A DNA stretch of 64,000 bases from JACVRW01 sp963850205 (GCA_963850205.1 CAWKKJ010000008.1:744001-808000), one strand, 5' to 3'; counted from the first letter of the stretch, positions 26,517 to 35,900 are shown. A program made the numbers and translations. Notes: generated from the sequence alone by a model not told the origin.

Positions 26517-27177
26517 TCCGGCTCCCGGAATTCGCGCCATGCAGGAGCGCGGCTGAGTCGGCTGCTTGCTGTCTGCTCGTCCGGGGCGAGAGCCGTCGGG
26601 AGGCCGGTCGGGACGCCCGCGTCCATGCTCAGCGAGGTGTCGTGGTGCTGGGCGTGACCAGCTTCTACACATGGCGGGAAGCCCACCGAACCTCATCGAC
26701 TGCCGGGGCGAGGGCTCGGGGCCAGTGCGGCTCCGGCCTCCTCGCCACAGAGGTGCGCATTGGCTGCGAGGGGTCTGGGAGACCCGCGAGGGAGGTCGGA
26801 ATGCTCGTCGAACTTCTGAGGCTTCCCGGTCGGCGAGACTTGGCTCTACCCGCCGGAAGCTCAGCGGTCAGACAGCGGACTCGTTAGTCCGTCCAGACCG
26901 AGTTCGGCAGTTGCCGGCGATACCGGATCGCACGCACCGGCTCGGAATCCGGGGCGCTGAGGATGTGAAGGGCGCCGCCCAGCCACGCGCCCTTCCGGCC
27001 GCCCAGAGGCGCGGCGCCAGGGCCCAGGCGTGATGGCGCTGCCGATCGGGCTGCGCTGATCCGAGCGCGACCCCGGAGCGAAGTAGACCCTGCCAGGCGG
27101 AGCCGGCTCGTGGCGGTCGCGACGACCCGAAGCCCATCGGGAAGAGAACGGGCTGCGCTCGCGTCGTAGGTATCGAC
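26517..27177. other. gene-free stretch upstream of the hydrogenase operon
   Basis: About 660 bases with no credible gene on either strand. A degenerate dispersed hairpin sits at its left end (26522-26547). The promoter for the hydrogenase operon must lie here, but I see no clear -35/-10 or operator. Confidence 0.5.
26522..26547 (+). repeat. dispersed 8-10-8 hairpin, degenerate copy
   Basis: CTCCCGGA, loop ATTCGCGCCA, TGCAGGAG. Length and loop position match the family while the inner arm pairs are lost. It follows the stop codon of the integrase relic closely. Confidence 0.5.
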
Positions 27178-27957
27178 ATGAGCACCGGTCCGCGACACCC
27201 AGGACATCAACAGGGCAGCGATCCTGCCCCGACGCTGCTGTGGATGGAGTGCGGCGCCTGTAGCGGGGAGTCGATGGCGATCCTTGGTGCGGAGGGTCGT
27301 GGCAAGCGCGGCGACACCCTTCCCGGCTTTCTAGAGGAACATGACGTTCGGCTGCTCTGGCATCCCTCGCTGTCACTCGAGTCGCCCAGGGAGGCGGCGG
27401 AGATCATTGAGCGCATCGTCGCTGGAGAGCAGCACCTCAGCATGCTCTGCGTGGAGGGCAGCATCATCCACGGCCCGAACGGCAGCGGGCGCTTCGACAT
27501 GTTCGAGGGACAGCCGAAGCGCGACGTTGTTGCCGCGCTCTGCCAGAAGGCGGACTATGTACTTGCCATGGGCAGCTGCTCCAGCTTCGGCGGTATCCCT
27601 GCCGCAGCGCCGAACCCCTCGGAGTCCACCGGGCTTCAGTTCACCAACAATCAGCCTGGCGGCCTGCTGAGCCCCGAATGGCGGTCGGGGGCCGGGATGC
27701 CTGTGATCAATCTCAGCGCGTGCCCCGTGGACGCCACGACGATGATTGGGACGATGAGGTCGATCGTGGAGGGTCGGGCCCTCGAGCTCGACAAGGTCGG
27801 GCGCCCTCCCCTGCAGAAGCCCTGCCTGTCGGACCCCGAGGAGAAGCGCTGCCGCACCGCCGACAAGGTCGGCTATGCCTGTTACGGCTGCATCGGGCCG
27901 AAGTTCCCGCTTCCGAGGGCCCTGTTCAGGCACCGGCCGGCCGCAGAAGCCCCATGA
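27178..27957 (+). CDS. [NiFe]-hydrogenase small subunit
   Basis: A 259-residue electron-transfer subunit carrying iron-sulphur clusters. LLWMECGACSGES is the first cluster motif, GSCSSFGG and LSACPVDATT follow, and the C-terminal KPCLSDPEEKRC and YACYGCIGPKFP supply further ligands. It has no Tat signal peptide and no C-terminal membrane anchor, so it is probably cytoplasmic or peripherally bound, unlike periplasmic uptake enzymes. It is somewhat shorter than typical group 1 small subunits; I cannot assign the subgroup with certainty. The large subunit follows after 24 bases. Confidence 0.85.
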   Translation: MSTGPRHPGHQQGSDPAPTLLWMECGACSGESMAILGAEGRGKRGDTLPGFLEEHDVRLLWHPSLSLESPREAAEIIERIVAGEQHLSMLCVEGSIIHGPNGSGRFDMFEGQPKRDVVAALCQKADYVLAMGSCSSFGGIPAAAPNPSESTGLQFTNNQPGGLLSPEWRSGAGMPVINLSACPVDATTMIGTMRSIVEGRALELDKVGRPPLQKPCLSDPEEKRCRTADKVGYACYGCIGPKFPLPRALFRHRPAAEAP

Positions 27958-27981
27958 ATCCCTAGGCAAGGAGGCCCCAAC

Positions 27982-29523
27982 ATGGCAACTGAGCGCCGCA
28001 CCATCCGGATGGAGCTCAACCGCGTGGAGGGGGATATGGAGGTGCGGCTCGAGCTCGAGGGACAGACCGTGACCGACGCGTGGTGCGTCGGCACGATGTT
28101 CCGCGGCTTCGAGCAGATCCTCGCGGGGCGCGATCCGGGCGACGCGCTGGTGATCGCTCCACGCATCTGCGGAATCTGCAGCACCTCGCAGCTCTACGCC
28201 GCGGCGTCGGCGCTGGAGACCGCGTACGGCCTGCCCATCGCTCCCAACGGCACCCGCATCCGCAACCTCTGCCTCATGGCCGAGTCGGTGATGAGCGACG
28301 CCCGGCACACCTTCCTGATGTTCACGCCGGATTTCTGCAACTCCGCATACAGCGCCCATCCGCTGTATCCACGGGTCAACGAGCTCTTCGAACCGCCGTT
28401 CAAGGGGCGGCTCGCTCGCGAGACCGTCGAGAACAGCAAGCGCATCCTGGCGGTGGTCATCGCCTTCGGCGGACAATGGCCGCACTCCACCTACATGATG
28501 CCCGGCGGCGTCACCTGTGCCCTGGACGAGACCAAGCTGGCCGAGTGCGCCAAGGCGATAGATGGCTACTCGGAGTGGTACGAGCGCGAGGTGCTCGGTT
28601 GCACCAGCGAGGAGTGGCTCGCTCTCGAGACGGCCGATGACTTCGAGGCGTGGATGGAGGTGCCCGCCCATCGGGAGAGCGCGGTCGGAATCTTCACCAG
28701 GTTCGGCCAGTCGATCGGCCTCCACGAGCTGGGGAGGGGCACCCCGCATCTGTTGAGCATGGGCTGCTACTACGACCCCGAGCGCTGGCAGCCGCCGTTC
28801 GAGGAGCGTCCGTGCCTTCAGCCAGGGGGCTTCTACGACGGCGAGGAACAGACGATCGAACCGTTCTCGCACCTGTCGGTCGCGGAGCACATGCGGCACT
28901 CCCAGCTGGCCGACCCCGGCTCCGCGCGCCATCCCTGGGACAGTCAGACGGCGCCCGACGACTCGCGCCCCGAGGCCTACAGCCTCGCGAAGGCAACCCG
29001 ATACGACGACCACGTCGTGCAACTCGGCCCGTTGGCCGACCTGGTCCTGTCCGGCGACCCGCTCATCCGCTCGATGCTCGATGCTCAGGGAGCCGGCACC
29101 TGGCTGCGCCAGTTCACGCGCCTGCATCGCCCGGTGGCGACGCTTCAGGCCATGCGCGAGACGGTGGACGATCTGCGCGCCCGAATCGACGAGCCGACCT
29201 TCGTCCCCTACGAGCCCCAGCCCGAGGGCGATGGCTTTGGCGCCATCAACGCCGCCCGCGGAAGCCTCGGCCACTGGGTCAGGATCAGGGAGGGCCGGAT
29301 CGCCAACTATCAGGTCATCACGCCCACCGCCTGGAACGGCTCCCCTCGTGACAACACGGGCCGGCGCGGCCACTGGGAGGAGAGCTTTGTCGGCCTGGAG
29401 CTCAAGGACGTGGACAACCCGGTCGAGCTGTTCCACGTCGTGCGGTCCCACGACGCCTGCCTCGTCTGCACGGTGCACGTCGCAAGCCGCGGCAGCACCC
29501 CCCGGACGTTCAGCTTCTGGTGA
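27982..29523 (+). CDS. [NiFe]-hydrogenase large (catalytic) subunit
   Basis: A 513-residue subunit holding the Ni-Fe site. The N-terminal ligand pair is in RICGICSTSQ and the C-terminal pair in HDACLVCTVH, where Ala replaces the usual Pro of DPCxxC. GGQWPHSTYMMPGGVT is the conserved central motif. The 14 residues after the final His (VASRGSTPRTFSFW) are the expected peptide removed during maturation, which fits the protease gene immediately downstream. AAGGAGG lies 7 bases before the ATG. The enzyme probably oxidises H2, perhaps at trace levels, as in related soil Actinobacteria. Confidence 0.88.
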   Translation: MATERRTIRMELNRVEGDMEVRLELEGQTVTDAWCVGTMFRGFEQILAGRDPGDALVIAPRICGICSTSQLYAAASALETAYGLPIAPNGTRIRNLCLMAESVMSDARHTFLMFTPDFCNSAYSAHPLYPRVNELFEPPFKGRLARETVENSKRILAVVIAFGGQWPHSTYMMPGGVTCALDETKLAECAKAIDGYSEWYEREVLGCTSEEWLALETADDFEAWMEVPAHRESAVGIFTRFGQSIGLHELGRGTPHLLSMGCYYDPERWQPPFEERPCLQPGGFYDGEEQTIEPFSHLSVAEHMRHSQLADPGSARHPWDSQTAPDDSRPEAYSLAKATRYDDHVVQLGPLADLVLSGDPLIRSMLDAQGAGTWLRQFTRLHRPVATLQAMRETVDDLRARIDEPTFVPYEPQPEGDGFGAINAARGSLGHWVRIREGRIANYQVITPTAWNGSPRDNTGRRGHWEESFVGLELKDVDNPVELFHVVRSHDACLVCTVHVASRGSTPRTFSFW

Positions 29524-29996
29524 GCGTCGCACCCACGGGCACCCACATCGTCTGCTTCGGTAACGCGTGGCACGGCGACGACGGCTTCGGATGCCACGTG
29601 TTCCAGTACCTGTGCGAGTGCGCCAGCCTCCCTCGTGCCGTCGAGCTGTTCGACGCCGGCGTCGCGGGTCTGAACGCCCTCCCGTACTTCGAGCGGTGCT
29701 CCAAGGCCGTGATGGTCGACGCGGTCAGGGTGGGAGCGGCGCTGGGATCCGTGCATCGCCTGCTCCCGGACGACCTCGAGCCCCCCGGCGGCGAGCTCAG
29801 CCTGCATGAGCTGGGCGTGGCCACCCTCCAGGTCGCGCTCAGGGCGGGCTCGACCGACCCGCCCGAGCTCGTACTGATCGGAGCCGAGATCGGAGACGTC
29901 CAGGCGTTCACCTCCGAGCTGAGCCCGCCGGTCCTGGCCGCGGTTCCGACTGCCGTGGACCTGGTCATCCGCGAGTGCTCGGTGCCAGCGCGCTGA
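29520..29996 (+). CDS. hydrogenase maturation protease
   Basis: A 158-residue endopeptidase of the HyaD/HycI family that trims the C-terminus of the large subunit after nickel insertion. The nickel-sensing residues are visible: VCFGNAWHGDDGFGCHVF (first acidic ligand), ELFDAGVAGLN and VMVDAVRVG. Its GTG start overlaps the stop of the large-subunit gene as GTGA, so the protease is translationally coupled to its substrate. No other hyp maturation genes are in the window. Confidence 0.85.
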   Translation: MSVAPTGTHIVCFGNAWHGDDGFGCHVFQYLCECASLPRAVELFDAGVAGLNALPYFERCSKAVMVDAVRVGAALGSVHRLLPDDLEPPGGELSLHELGVATLQVALRAGSTDPPELVLIGAEIGDVQAFTSELSPPVLAAVPTAVDLVIRECSVPAR

Positions 29997-30596
29997 ACTG
30001 TCGCGCCCGAGCCGGACCCCCGTCCCGCTCCTACCACCCGGCCGAGGGCCGGCAGAGCAGTGGACTCATGATCCGCACAAGCGCCAGTCAGGCGCGCCGA
30101 CCATCGCATGTTCCCGCCACGAAGTACCTGGTATCTAGCGGAACCGGCCAGCCGTCGCCGCGGTGTCCGGCTGCTGGCGTCTAGGACTCGTCGACCACCC
30201 GTCGACCATCGAGATGGGGGCCAGATTCATGGGACGCGTGCTGCTCCAGGCCGCGCGGCGGCGACACCGGGACAGGCGCGGGCTGATTCGCAGCGGGGGA
30301 GCCGAACGTTGACCCCGGGGGCGTGGCGCGCCTCGAGTACCACAGTAATGGCCTGGTCCTTTCGCACGCTCGCACGCTCGCATGGACGTTGGCTCGTTCG
30401 CCGCCGGCGTCCGCCGTACCTCGTCTTGCGACCCCAGCCGCGCCCGGGCGCCCTGGGTCGTGACGCCGCTCGGCGGCTCCTGGAAATTGCGCAATGGAGG
30501 AGAGCCGGTGGGTCTCCTGCACGATCGGCGGCTTCACCACCGCTGTCTCAGCTGCCGAGCCGCTCGACCCGGGGCGGCTGCGCTCATATTGGGTGG
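29997..30596. other. gene-free stretch between hydrogenase operon and STAND gene
   Basis: About 600 bases with no convincing gene on either strand. A dispersed hairpin lies at 30475-30506, and a short direct repeat GTCGACCA occurs twice around 30187-30206. Confidence 0.5.
30475..30506 (+). repeat. dispersed 8-10-8 hairpin
   Basis: Inside this interval CTCCTGGA, loop AATTGCGCAA, TGGAGGAG keep the family geometry, and outer bases GGCTCC/GGAGAGCC extend the pairing. It lies between two genes that converge here. Confidence 0.65.
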
Positions 30597-32933
30597 TCAT
30601 CCGCTGGGGTGCTCCGCGGTTGGCCGAAGGTCAGCGAGGACTCGGGCAATCAGCTCGTCTTTCATCGCGACTTCAAGCGGGACGCCGGGCCGAAGATGTG
30701 TCGCCGTTTCCGCTTCGGAGATCCGCTGCTCGAAGATGACTCCGGCCGCTACGCCGAGCCACAGGGGGCTTCGACCTAGCGCGTCGGCGGCTCGCACCAG
30801 AAGCTGACTGATATGCCGCGCGCGGGGTGATGAGGGCTCGCTCTGCAGCAGGCTATGTGCCTGTTCTGCGAACCCCCTCGCTATCTCCAGTTGCGCGCCA
30901 GGGAAGCCGAGGGCGCTGAGCTGTGGCTGATCGAGTTCGAGAAGTGCCTCAGTGAGCGACAGCCACTCCTCGTAGCGGGTGAGCTCGGCCGGCGAGTTGG
31001 GATCAGGGGGACTGGTCGGGAGGAGTTCGAGCCAGGTCGCTGTCAGCCAGGACTGCTTCGGTCGGTCGGTAACGAGATGTGCCAGCCGAAGCCAAGACTG
31101 GAGCAATCCGACCCCGACCGGCTCGTGCGTCGGACGGACCCGGATCGCGAGCTGAAGGCCGAGGGAAGCGAGCGAGCGGAGCTCGGCCTCGACCTGTGGA
31201 GCGTCCGAGCTTTCAAGCGCGGCACGCAGTGCCGCCAGAATCCCGGCGAGCGTGCGTTCATCGGCGAGATGGATGAGCTCGGCCAGCCGGTCGCCGAGGG
31301 CGTCCCAATCGGCGTCGCTTACCAACAACGGCAGCGTCCTCGCTCCGGTCGGCCCGCCGGCGGTTGAGAGGGCCAGCACCAGGCCGTGGTAACCGCAACG
31401 CGACAAGAACATCTGTCGGGCGGAGGGATCGCCAGCGAGCTCTGCGATAACTAGATCGCGCCAGCTCGGGTGCACCCACTCGACGCTGGTCGAGCTGACC
31501 AGCCGCAGGAAGTGATCCGTGAGCCGGTCAACGAGCTGGAAAGGAGCGCGATCGAGGCCAGCGGGAGCTTGCCGGCGTGCCGCGGCGGCGAGTTCCCGCT
31601 CTGCAACGGGACCGGGCGGGCAGTCGAGCATGGCGATCAGTACCGCCTTTAGCGAAGAGCTGAGAGCGAGGTAAGAGGCGGCCATCGCCTCGGTGGGGTG
31701 CTCGATCTCGAGCCGTACCGCCTGCCCAATAGCCGCCGGTCTGCCGCCGGCTTGCGCCAGCTGGGGTAGCCGTATCTGGACGAAGCGGCGGATCCGCTCT
31801 GGCGTGAAGTGCGGGTGGTCGACGATGCCGCTTCCCTCAGCCTCGACTACCGCTAGAGCGCGCGCCCCAAGCTCAGTGGCTTTGCCGTGCCGGAAGAGAA
31901 TCAAGACCTTCTCGGCCGCATCGAGGTCCGCTGCGTCGACGTGCACCTCCGCCGGCGCGGGAAAACGCTCACTGCCCCGCTCTCGCTGGATCGCCCGCAG
32001 CGCCGTCTTCAGCGGCGTTGGTCTCGATGTCCAGATCAACCAGTGGCGCTCGTCGGTAGCCCGGAGGATCTCGGGCAGGGCACGCGCCCAGCGCTCGGCC
32101 GCATCGGGCCGGTACTCGGTCGAGCCGAAGGCATCATCGGCAACAAACACCTGCGGCCGGTCGGGGCGGAGCCTCGCCATCACTTGATCGGGCTTGGTGC
32201 ACTCATGCGCGTCCCAGCCAGCGGACATCAGCGACAGCCCGATCATCCGCGCGGCCGCGGTCTTTCCCATCTCAGGCGGTCCCGTGAGCACGCAGAAGCC
32301 GTGGGACCGCAGTACGGCAAGCGCCCTCGCATAAGGACGAGTGGGAACGAAGACCCGGGCCAGCTCCGTGGCGGTGTTGAGGTCGAGGCTCGACTGTCCC
32401 CGTACCCGCTCGGCGATGCTGGGGCCACCGCGGCGGACACCGAAAACGAAGGGATGCTTCAGGCGAAGCTCTCGATCGCCTTCGATCTCCTCGCCCAGCT
32501 CTACAGCGCCGAGGACCGCCACACTCGGCGCCTCGTCCAGTACCTGGAGCGCTCCGCCAGTGCAGACCCTAACCAGTCCCCCGCGCAGATTCGTGAGCAC
32601 CAGCAGCGAACGCACCGGCAAAGCGTTGGGACGACTCGCCCCGGCACCTATGCACGCGCGGCGGACGGTCGACTCAATACGCGAGCACAAGCCTGAGCGC
32701 CCGGCGCGGCGCCAAGCGGTCGCGACGAGCGTCGGCGCCTTCAGCGGCGGGCTCATGGCGAGTCTGGGGAGCCCATCCTCGACCACGACGTAGCGATGGG
32801 AATCGGCGCTTCCCAGCCAGCGCTCGGGCTCGACTCCGGCGCCTTGCTGAAGCCAGCCGGCGCACAGCTGTTCGAACAACAGCCAGCCGAGGGCGCTCAG
32901 GTCGTAGGCGCCGTCTTGCTTCCCACCATGCAT
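30597..32933 (-). CDS. large STAND-type NTPase (nSTAND3-like), possible defence protein
   Basis: A 778-residue protein. Residues 1-150 (YDLSALGWLLFEQLCAGWLQ) look like the start of the restriction-endonuclease-like domain that precedes nSTAND3 modules, though I cannot find a clear catalytic D-ExK. From about 200, FVPTRPYARALAVLRSHGF leads into the Walker A loop LTGPPEMGKTAAARMIG. Walker B is QVFVADDAF and the sensor strand is HWLIWTSRP. The remaining 400 residues are helical and probably form a repeat-type sensor domain. STAND NTPases of this type are frequent in antiphage defence. It stands alone, without an evident partner. Confidence 0.65.
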   Translation of the reverse strand: MHGGKQDGAYDLSALGWLLFEQLCAGWLQQGAGVEPERWLGSADSHRYVVVEDGLPRLAMSPPLKAPTLVATAWRRAGRSGLCSRIESTVRRACIGAGASRPNALPVRSLLVLTNLRGGLVRVCTGGALQVLDEAPSVAVLGAVELGEEIEGDRELRLKHPFVFGVRRGGPSIAERVRGQSSLDLNTATELARVFVPTRPYARALAVLRSHGFCVLTGPPEMGKTAAARMIGLSLMSAGWDAHECTKPDQVMARLRPDRPQVFVADDAFGSTEYRPDAAERWARALPEILRATDERHWLIWTSRPTPLKTALRAIQRERGSERFPAPAEVHVDAADLDAAEKVLILFRHGKATELGARALAVVEAEGSGIVDHPHFTPERIRRFVQIRLPQLAQAGGRPAAIGQAVRLEIEHPTEAMAASYLALSSSLKAVLIAMLDCPPGPVAERELAAAARRQAPAGLDRAPFQLVDRLTDHFLRLVSSTSVEWVHPSWRDLVIAELAGDPSARQMFLSRCGYHGLVLALSTAGGPTGARTLPLLVSDADWDALGDRLAELIHLADERTLAGILAALRAALESSDAPQVEAELRSLASLGLQLAIRVRPTHEPVGVGLLQSWLRLAHLVTDRPKQSWLTATWLELLPTSPPDPNSPAELTRYEEWLSLTEALLELDQPQLSALGFPGAQLEIARGFAEQAHSLLQSEPSSPRARHISQLLVRAADALGRSPLWLGVAAGVIFEQRISEAETATHLRPGVPLEVAMKDELIARVLADLRPTAEHPSG

Positions 32934-33494
32934 CCCTTGCAGTGTCGCCTACGAACGGCGGAATTTCGTCGGCAGCGGTCACCACGGGCGCTTCAAGACG
33001 ACGAGCCGGACACGAGAGGCCATCGGATATCGGAATCGACACATTCCAGTAGCTCGGGCACCGGTGTCGCCCGCGACTCGCTGTGGCCCGAAGCGACCAC
33101 CCAGCCGTTGAGCCGGGAGGCGCCTGCTCAGGGACGAGAAGCGCCGGCCCAATGCGCAAGGGGCCGCTCTCCCGTTCCCGCGTGAACCGGGGGAGGCTCA
33201 TGGTGTTCGCGCAATGCAGGAGCGCCGGTCAGCACCTGGTGGCTGCTGCGGGTCGTCCCGAGGGGGGGCGATCTCGGCGCTGATGGGGACGCCGCTTGTC
33301 AGAGGAAGCTGTGTGGATCTCTTGGCCCCACTACTGGTGATCCCTATTTCCGCCGCGCAGCAGGAGCCCCGCGTCACCGGGTCCCTGGTACTCGTAGTCG
33401 CCACGTTCGCCGACGTCAGTTCGATTGCCTTGATCGCACGCGGCGGCGATGCTCGGCGGCCCTTCCGAATTCCTCCGGTTGCCCGGTGTTTCGG
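32934..33494. other. gap containing a full-length composite repeat
   Basis: About 560 bases between two minus-strand genes. A complete composite repeat occupies 33131-33223. On the plus strand about 33390-33480 a stretch reading VVATFADVSSIALIARGG and RRPFRIPP faintly recalls an amino-acid permease, but too little is present to call a gene. Confidence 0.4.
33131..33223 (+). repeat. composite two-hairpin repeat, full copy
   Basis: A unit of about 93 bases beginning GGGACGAGAAGCGCCGG and passing through CAAGGGGCCGCTCTCC. The first hairpin region reads CCCGCGTGAACCGGGGGAGG; the 8-10-8 element CTCATGGT, GTTCGCGCAA, TGCAGGAG follows. It is nearly identical to the copies at 41688-41779 and 44228-44325 in the two hairpin parts. 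Confidence 0.8.
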
Positions 33495-34691
33495 CTACGT
33501 CGTGGCGACGGGCACGGTCAGCCGGAACTGCCGCGGGAAGTTCGGGTCCGTGATCGCCGGGCGATCCGCGCGGAACGCCTCGATGGGGTACGCGGTCTCG
33601 CCGCGCTCGGCCAACTCGGCCAGGATCCGTCCGAGCACACCCGCGAACTTCCCGGCGTGTCCGGCGCCAACGCACACGAGCACGCGCTCTTCCCCGGGTA
33701 GGCGGTCGAGCAGGAAGTCGCGGTCGGGAGGCATGTCGTATAGGCACGTCCGCGTGTAGAGCCGGGGCCCGAGCGCGGCGGGAATGCGCTGCGCGAGGAA
33801 CTCCTCGACTAGCTTCGCGCGGTCCTCGTCGGGCGGCCACTCGCGTGCCTCAAGCTCGACGAACGGTCCGCCGAAGTCGATCGCCGCCTTGGTCGCCACC
33901 TCGCCGTAGACCGGGAACCCGTAGAAAAGCGGATCGCCGTGCCAGATCCAGATGGGGAAGCGATCGGGCGTCAGCTCCCGCAGGTGGGGGGTCGAGAAGT
34001 ACGTGACCTGCTCCTGGGTCAGCGTGATCGGCAAGTCCACGCCGAGCGAGCCGCTCAAGAGCCGCTGCGTCCATGCGCCAGCGCAGACGATCACCCGGTC
34101 GGCGAGGAACGCTCGATCGTCAGTTACCACCTCGACACCCTCCGGGCGAGCCACGATGTCACGCACCGCGACGTCTTCGCGAACCTCGGCGCCAGCAGCG
34201 CGCGCGAGGGCGATATGCGTCGCAACGGACCGCCGAATGTCGAGGATGCCTGCGTCCGCCTGGTACAAGCCGACGATGTCGTCGTCGATGCGGAACTGTG
34301 GATAGCGCTCACGGACTTCCCTGGCCTCCAGTAGCTCGTAGTCGATTCCACGGCCGTCCATCGACTCCGCGTAGCCACGCAGCTCGACCTCGCCCTCGCT
34401 GTCCCGCTCGGCGAGGTCGACGCCGCCGGTCTTGTGCACGAGCTGCATCCCGCTGGCCTTCTCGACGATCTCGAACGCGTCGTAAGCCGCCTGGGTCAGC
34501 GCCGTGTACACCCGCGAGTGGTACGCGTGGCGGATGATCCGCGAGTGATCCTCCGAAGCACCCTGGTCGTGCCCAAGCCGGAACTGCTCCAACGCAAGAA
34601 CCTCGCCGCCAAACTCGCGCGCCAGCCAGTATGCAGCGGCGCTTCCGATCCCGCCGCAGCCGACAACCACAAAGCGGAACTGTCCGGGCAT
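33495..34691 (-). CDS. monomeric sarcosine oxidase / N-methyl amino acid oxidase-like flavoprotein
   Basis: A 398-residue FAD enzyme of the MSOX/MTOX/pipecolate oxidase family. The N-terminal dinucleotide fold is VVVGCGGIGSAAAYWLA, GASEDHSRIIRHAY is the family's second conserved segment, and TCLYDMPPDRDFLLD carries the cysteine that binds FAD covalently. Near the C-terminus GAGHAGKFAGVLGRIL matches the last family motif. It would oxidise an N-methyl amino acid to the amino acid, formaldehyde and H2O2. It may act with the demethylase fusion at 17166, but that is inference. Confidence 0.85.
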   Translation of the reverse strand: MPGQFRFVVVGCGGIGSAAAYWLAREFGGEVLALEQFRLGHDQGASEDHSRIIRHAYHSRVYTALTQAAYDAFEIVEKASGMQLVHKTGGVDLAERDSEGEVELRGYAESMDGRGIDYELLEAREVRERYPQFRIDDDIVGLYQADAGILDIRRSVATHIALARAAGAEVREDVAVRDIVARPEGVEVVTDDRAFLADRVIVCAGAWTQRLLSGSLGVDLPITLTQEQVTYFSTPHLRELTPDRFPIWIWHGDPLFYGFPVYGEVATKAAIDFGGPFVELEAREWPPDEDRAKLVEEFLAQRIPAALGPRLYTRTCLYDMPPDRDFLLDRLPGEERVLVCVGAGHAGKFAGVLGRILAELAERGETAYPIEAFRADRPAITDPNFPRQFRLTVPVATT

Positions 34692-35096
34692 GCTCGCCTC
34701 CTCGTCTGACGAGCCGGGCAGTCTACGCGCTGGCTTTCGGCGAGGGCCCGCGCTCTGGCGCCGGGTAATAGTCCGGCCGCCGGGAAACCGTCACGCCCAC
34801 GCCTCAACGCGGCGACTCTGCGCACTCGCCCCATCCTCGCGGTAGAGACTCCTGCCTTCCATGCAACTCGGTGCTGCGGGCGTCTTCCCGTCCCAAACGG
34901 GCAGCCGCCCGGGCCATGACGACAACAGACGCAGCCGCTACGCGGGCTACCGCTTCCGCTGAACCTGGAAAGACTCCTGGTGGTCGCACAGACCAGGAGC
35001 GTGTATGTGCGACGGCCAGGTGTCGCTTGTCACCAGTCTCGACCGCGACCGCTAGCCCGGGCGGCCGCGTTTGGAGTCGCGCTTCTCCGTCTCAGA
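34692..35096. other. gene-free gap with one perfect hairpin repeat
   Basis: About 400 bases without a credible gene. It contains the perfectly paired hairpin at 34974-34999, preceded by CTTCCGCTGAACCTGGAAAG, a diverged version of the upstream half of the composite repeat. Confidence 0.5.
34974..34999 (+). repeat. dispersed 8-10-8 hairpin, perfect arms
   Basis: CTCCTGGT, loop GGTCGCACAG, ACCAGGAG: eight perfect pairs. Compared with the copy at 21396 the stem differs at two positions on each side, both changes preserving pairing. Confidence 0.8.
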
Positions 35097-35900
35097 TCAG
35101 GTGCTGGTGCGTAGCGTTCGCACGACGGCTTCCAGCACGACCTCGCTCTGGCTCATGTGGGCGGCGTAGTGGTCGGCCTTGTCCAGCAGCAGCAGTTCAG
35201 CGTTCGGGATCTCCTTGGCCGCGCGCCGGGCCCCATCGAGGAAGTCCACATCCGTGCTGCCGATGAAGATCAGGCATGGCGTCCGCCAGCGTTTGAGGTC
35301 CTTGCAGATGGCGCCCTCGACGCTGGCTGTGCTCCAGGCGGCGTGGAGGGCGACGGGATCGTTTCGCAGCAGGCGCGCGCGTTGGGAGGCGGGGAATTCA
35401 ATGTCCCAGAATCCCTCGAAGGCCTCCGCCAGGGGTTCCATGCTGCCCTGTACGCGCCCCACCTCCAGGGCCTCCCCGACGAGGCGACTGAGCGGGCTGT
35501 CGGGCCACGCATAGGGCTGGTTGCCGCCGATGACCAGCGACCGCACGCGCTCGGGGGCGTGCTCGCCGACCCCGAAGCAAAGCCTGCCTCCCCACGACCT
35601 GCCGATGAAGTGCGCCCGCTCGATGCCCAGCCGGTCAAGGACCGCTACCGGGTCGGCGACCCGAAGCGGCATCGCGTACGCCGAGGGGTCGTGGGGCTTG
35701 TCGCTGCGACCGTGACCGCGGTGATCGGCGTAGATCAGCCGGAACTCCCCGGCCGGCAGCGCGTTAGCGATCTCGGACTCACGCAGGTCCTCGACCGAGT
35801 CCCCAAAGCCGTCGTGAAGTAGCACTGGCGCGCCACCGCCGCCGTCGTCCTCGAAGTAGATCCGGGTCCCATCCCGACGGTTGGTGGCGTAGGGCATCAC
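35097..35900 (-). CDS. alpha/beta hydrolase
   Basis: A 267-residue cytoplasmic hydrolase. RDGTRIYFEDDGGG begins the fold, YADHRGHGRSDKP is the conserved turn before the nucleophile, the elbow is IGRSWGGRL with the nucleophile Ser, FIGSTDVDF carries the likely acid, and DKADHYAAH the catalytic His. It has no signal peptide. The start is at the tandem ATGs at 35900/35897. The substrate is unknown. Confidence 0.8.
   Translation of the reverse strand: MMPYATNRRDGTRIYFEDDGGGGAPVLLHDGFGDSVEDLRESEIANALPAGEFRLIYADHRGHGRSDKPHDPSAYAMPLRVADPVAVLDRLGIERAHFIGRSWGGRLCFGVGEHAPERVRSLVIGGNQPYAWPDSPLSRLVGEALEVGRVQGSMEPLAEAFEGFWDIEFPASQRARLLRNDPVALHAAWSTASVEGAICKDLKRWRTPCLIFIGSTDVDFLDGARRAAKEIPNAELLLLDKADHYAAHMSQSEVVLEAVVRTLRTST

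Noticed and set aside
27373..29532. Very long open frame on the minus strand across the hydrogenase genes
   Set aside because: It is antisense to two genes with clear cluster and metal ligands, and its sequence is a typical high-GC shadow rich in Arg, His and Gly with no motifs.
33390..33480. Plus-strand fragment resembling a permease end
   Set aside because: Too short, no upstream membrane segments, and it runs into the 3' end of the oxidase gene on the other strand.
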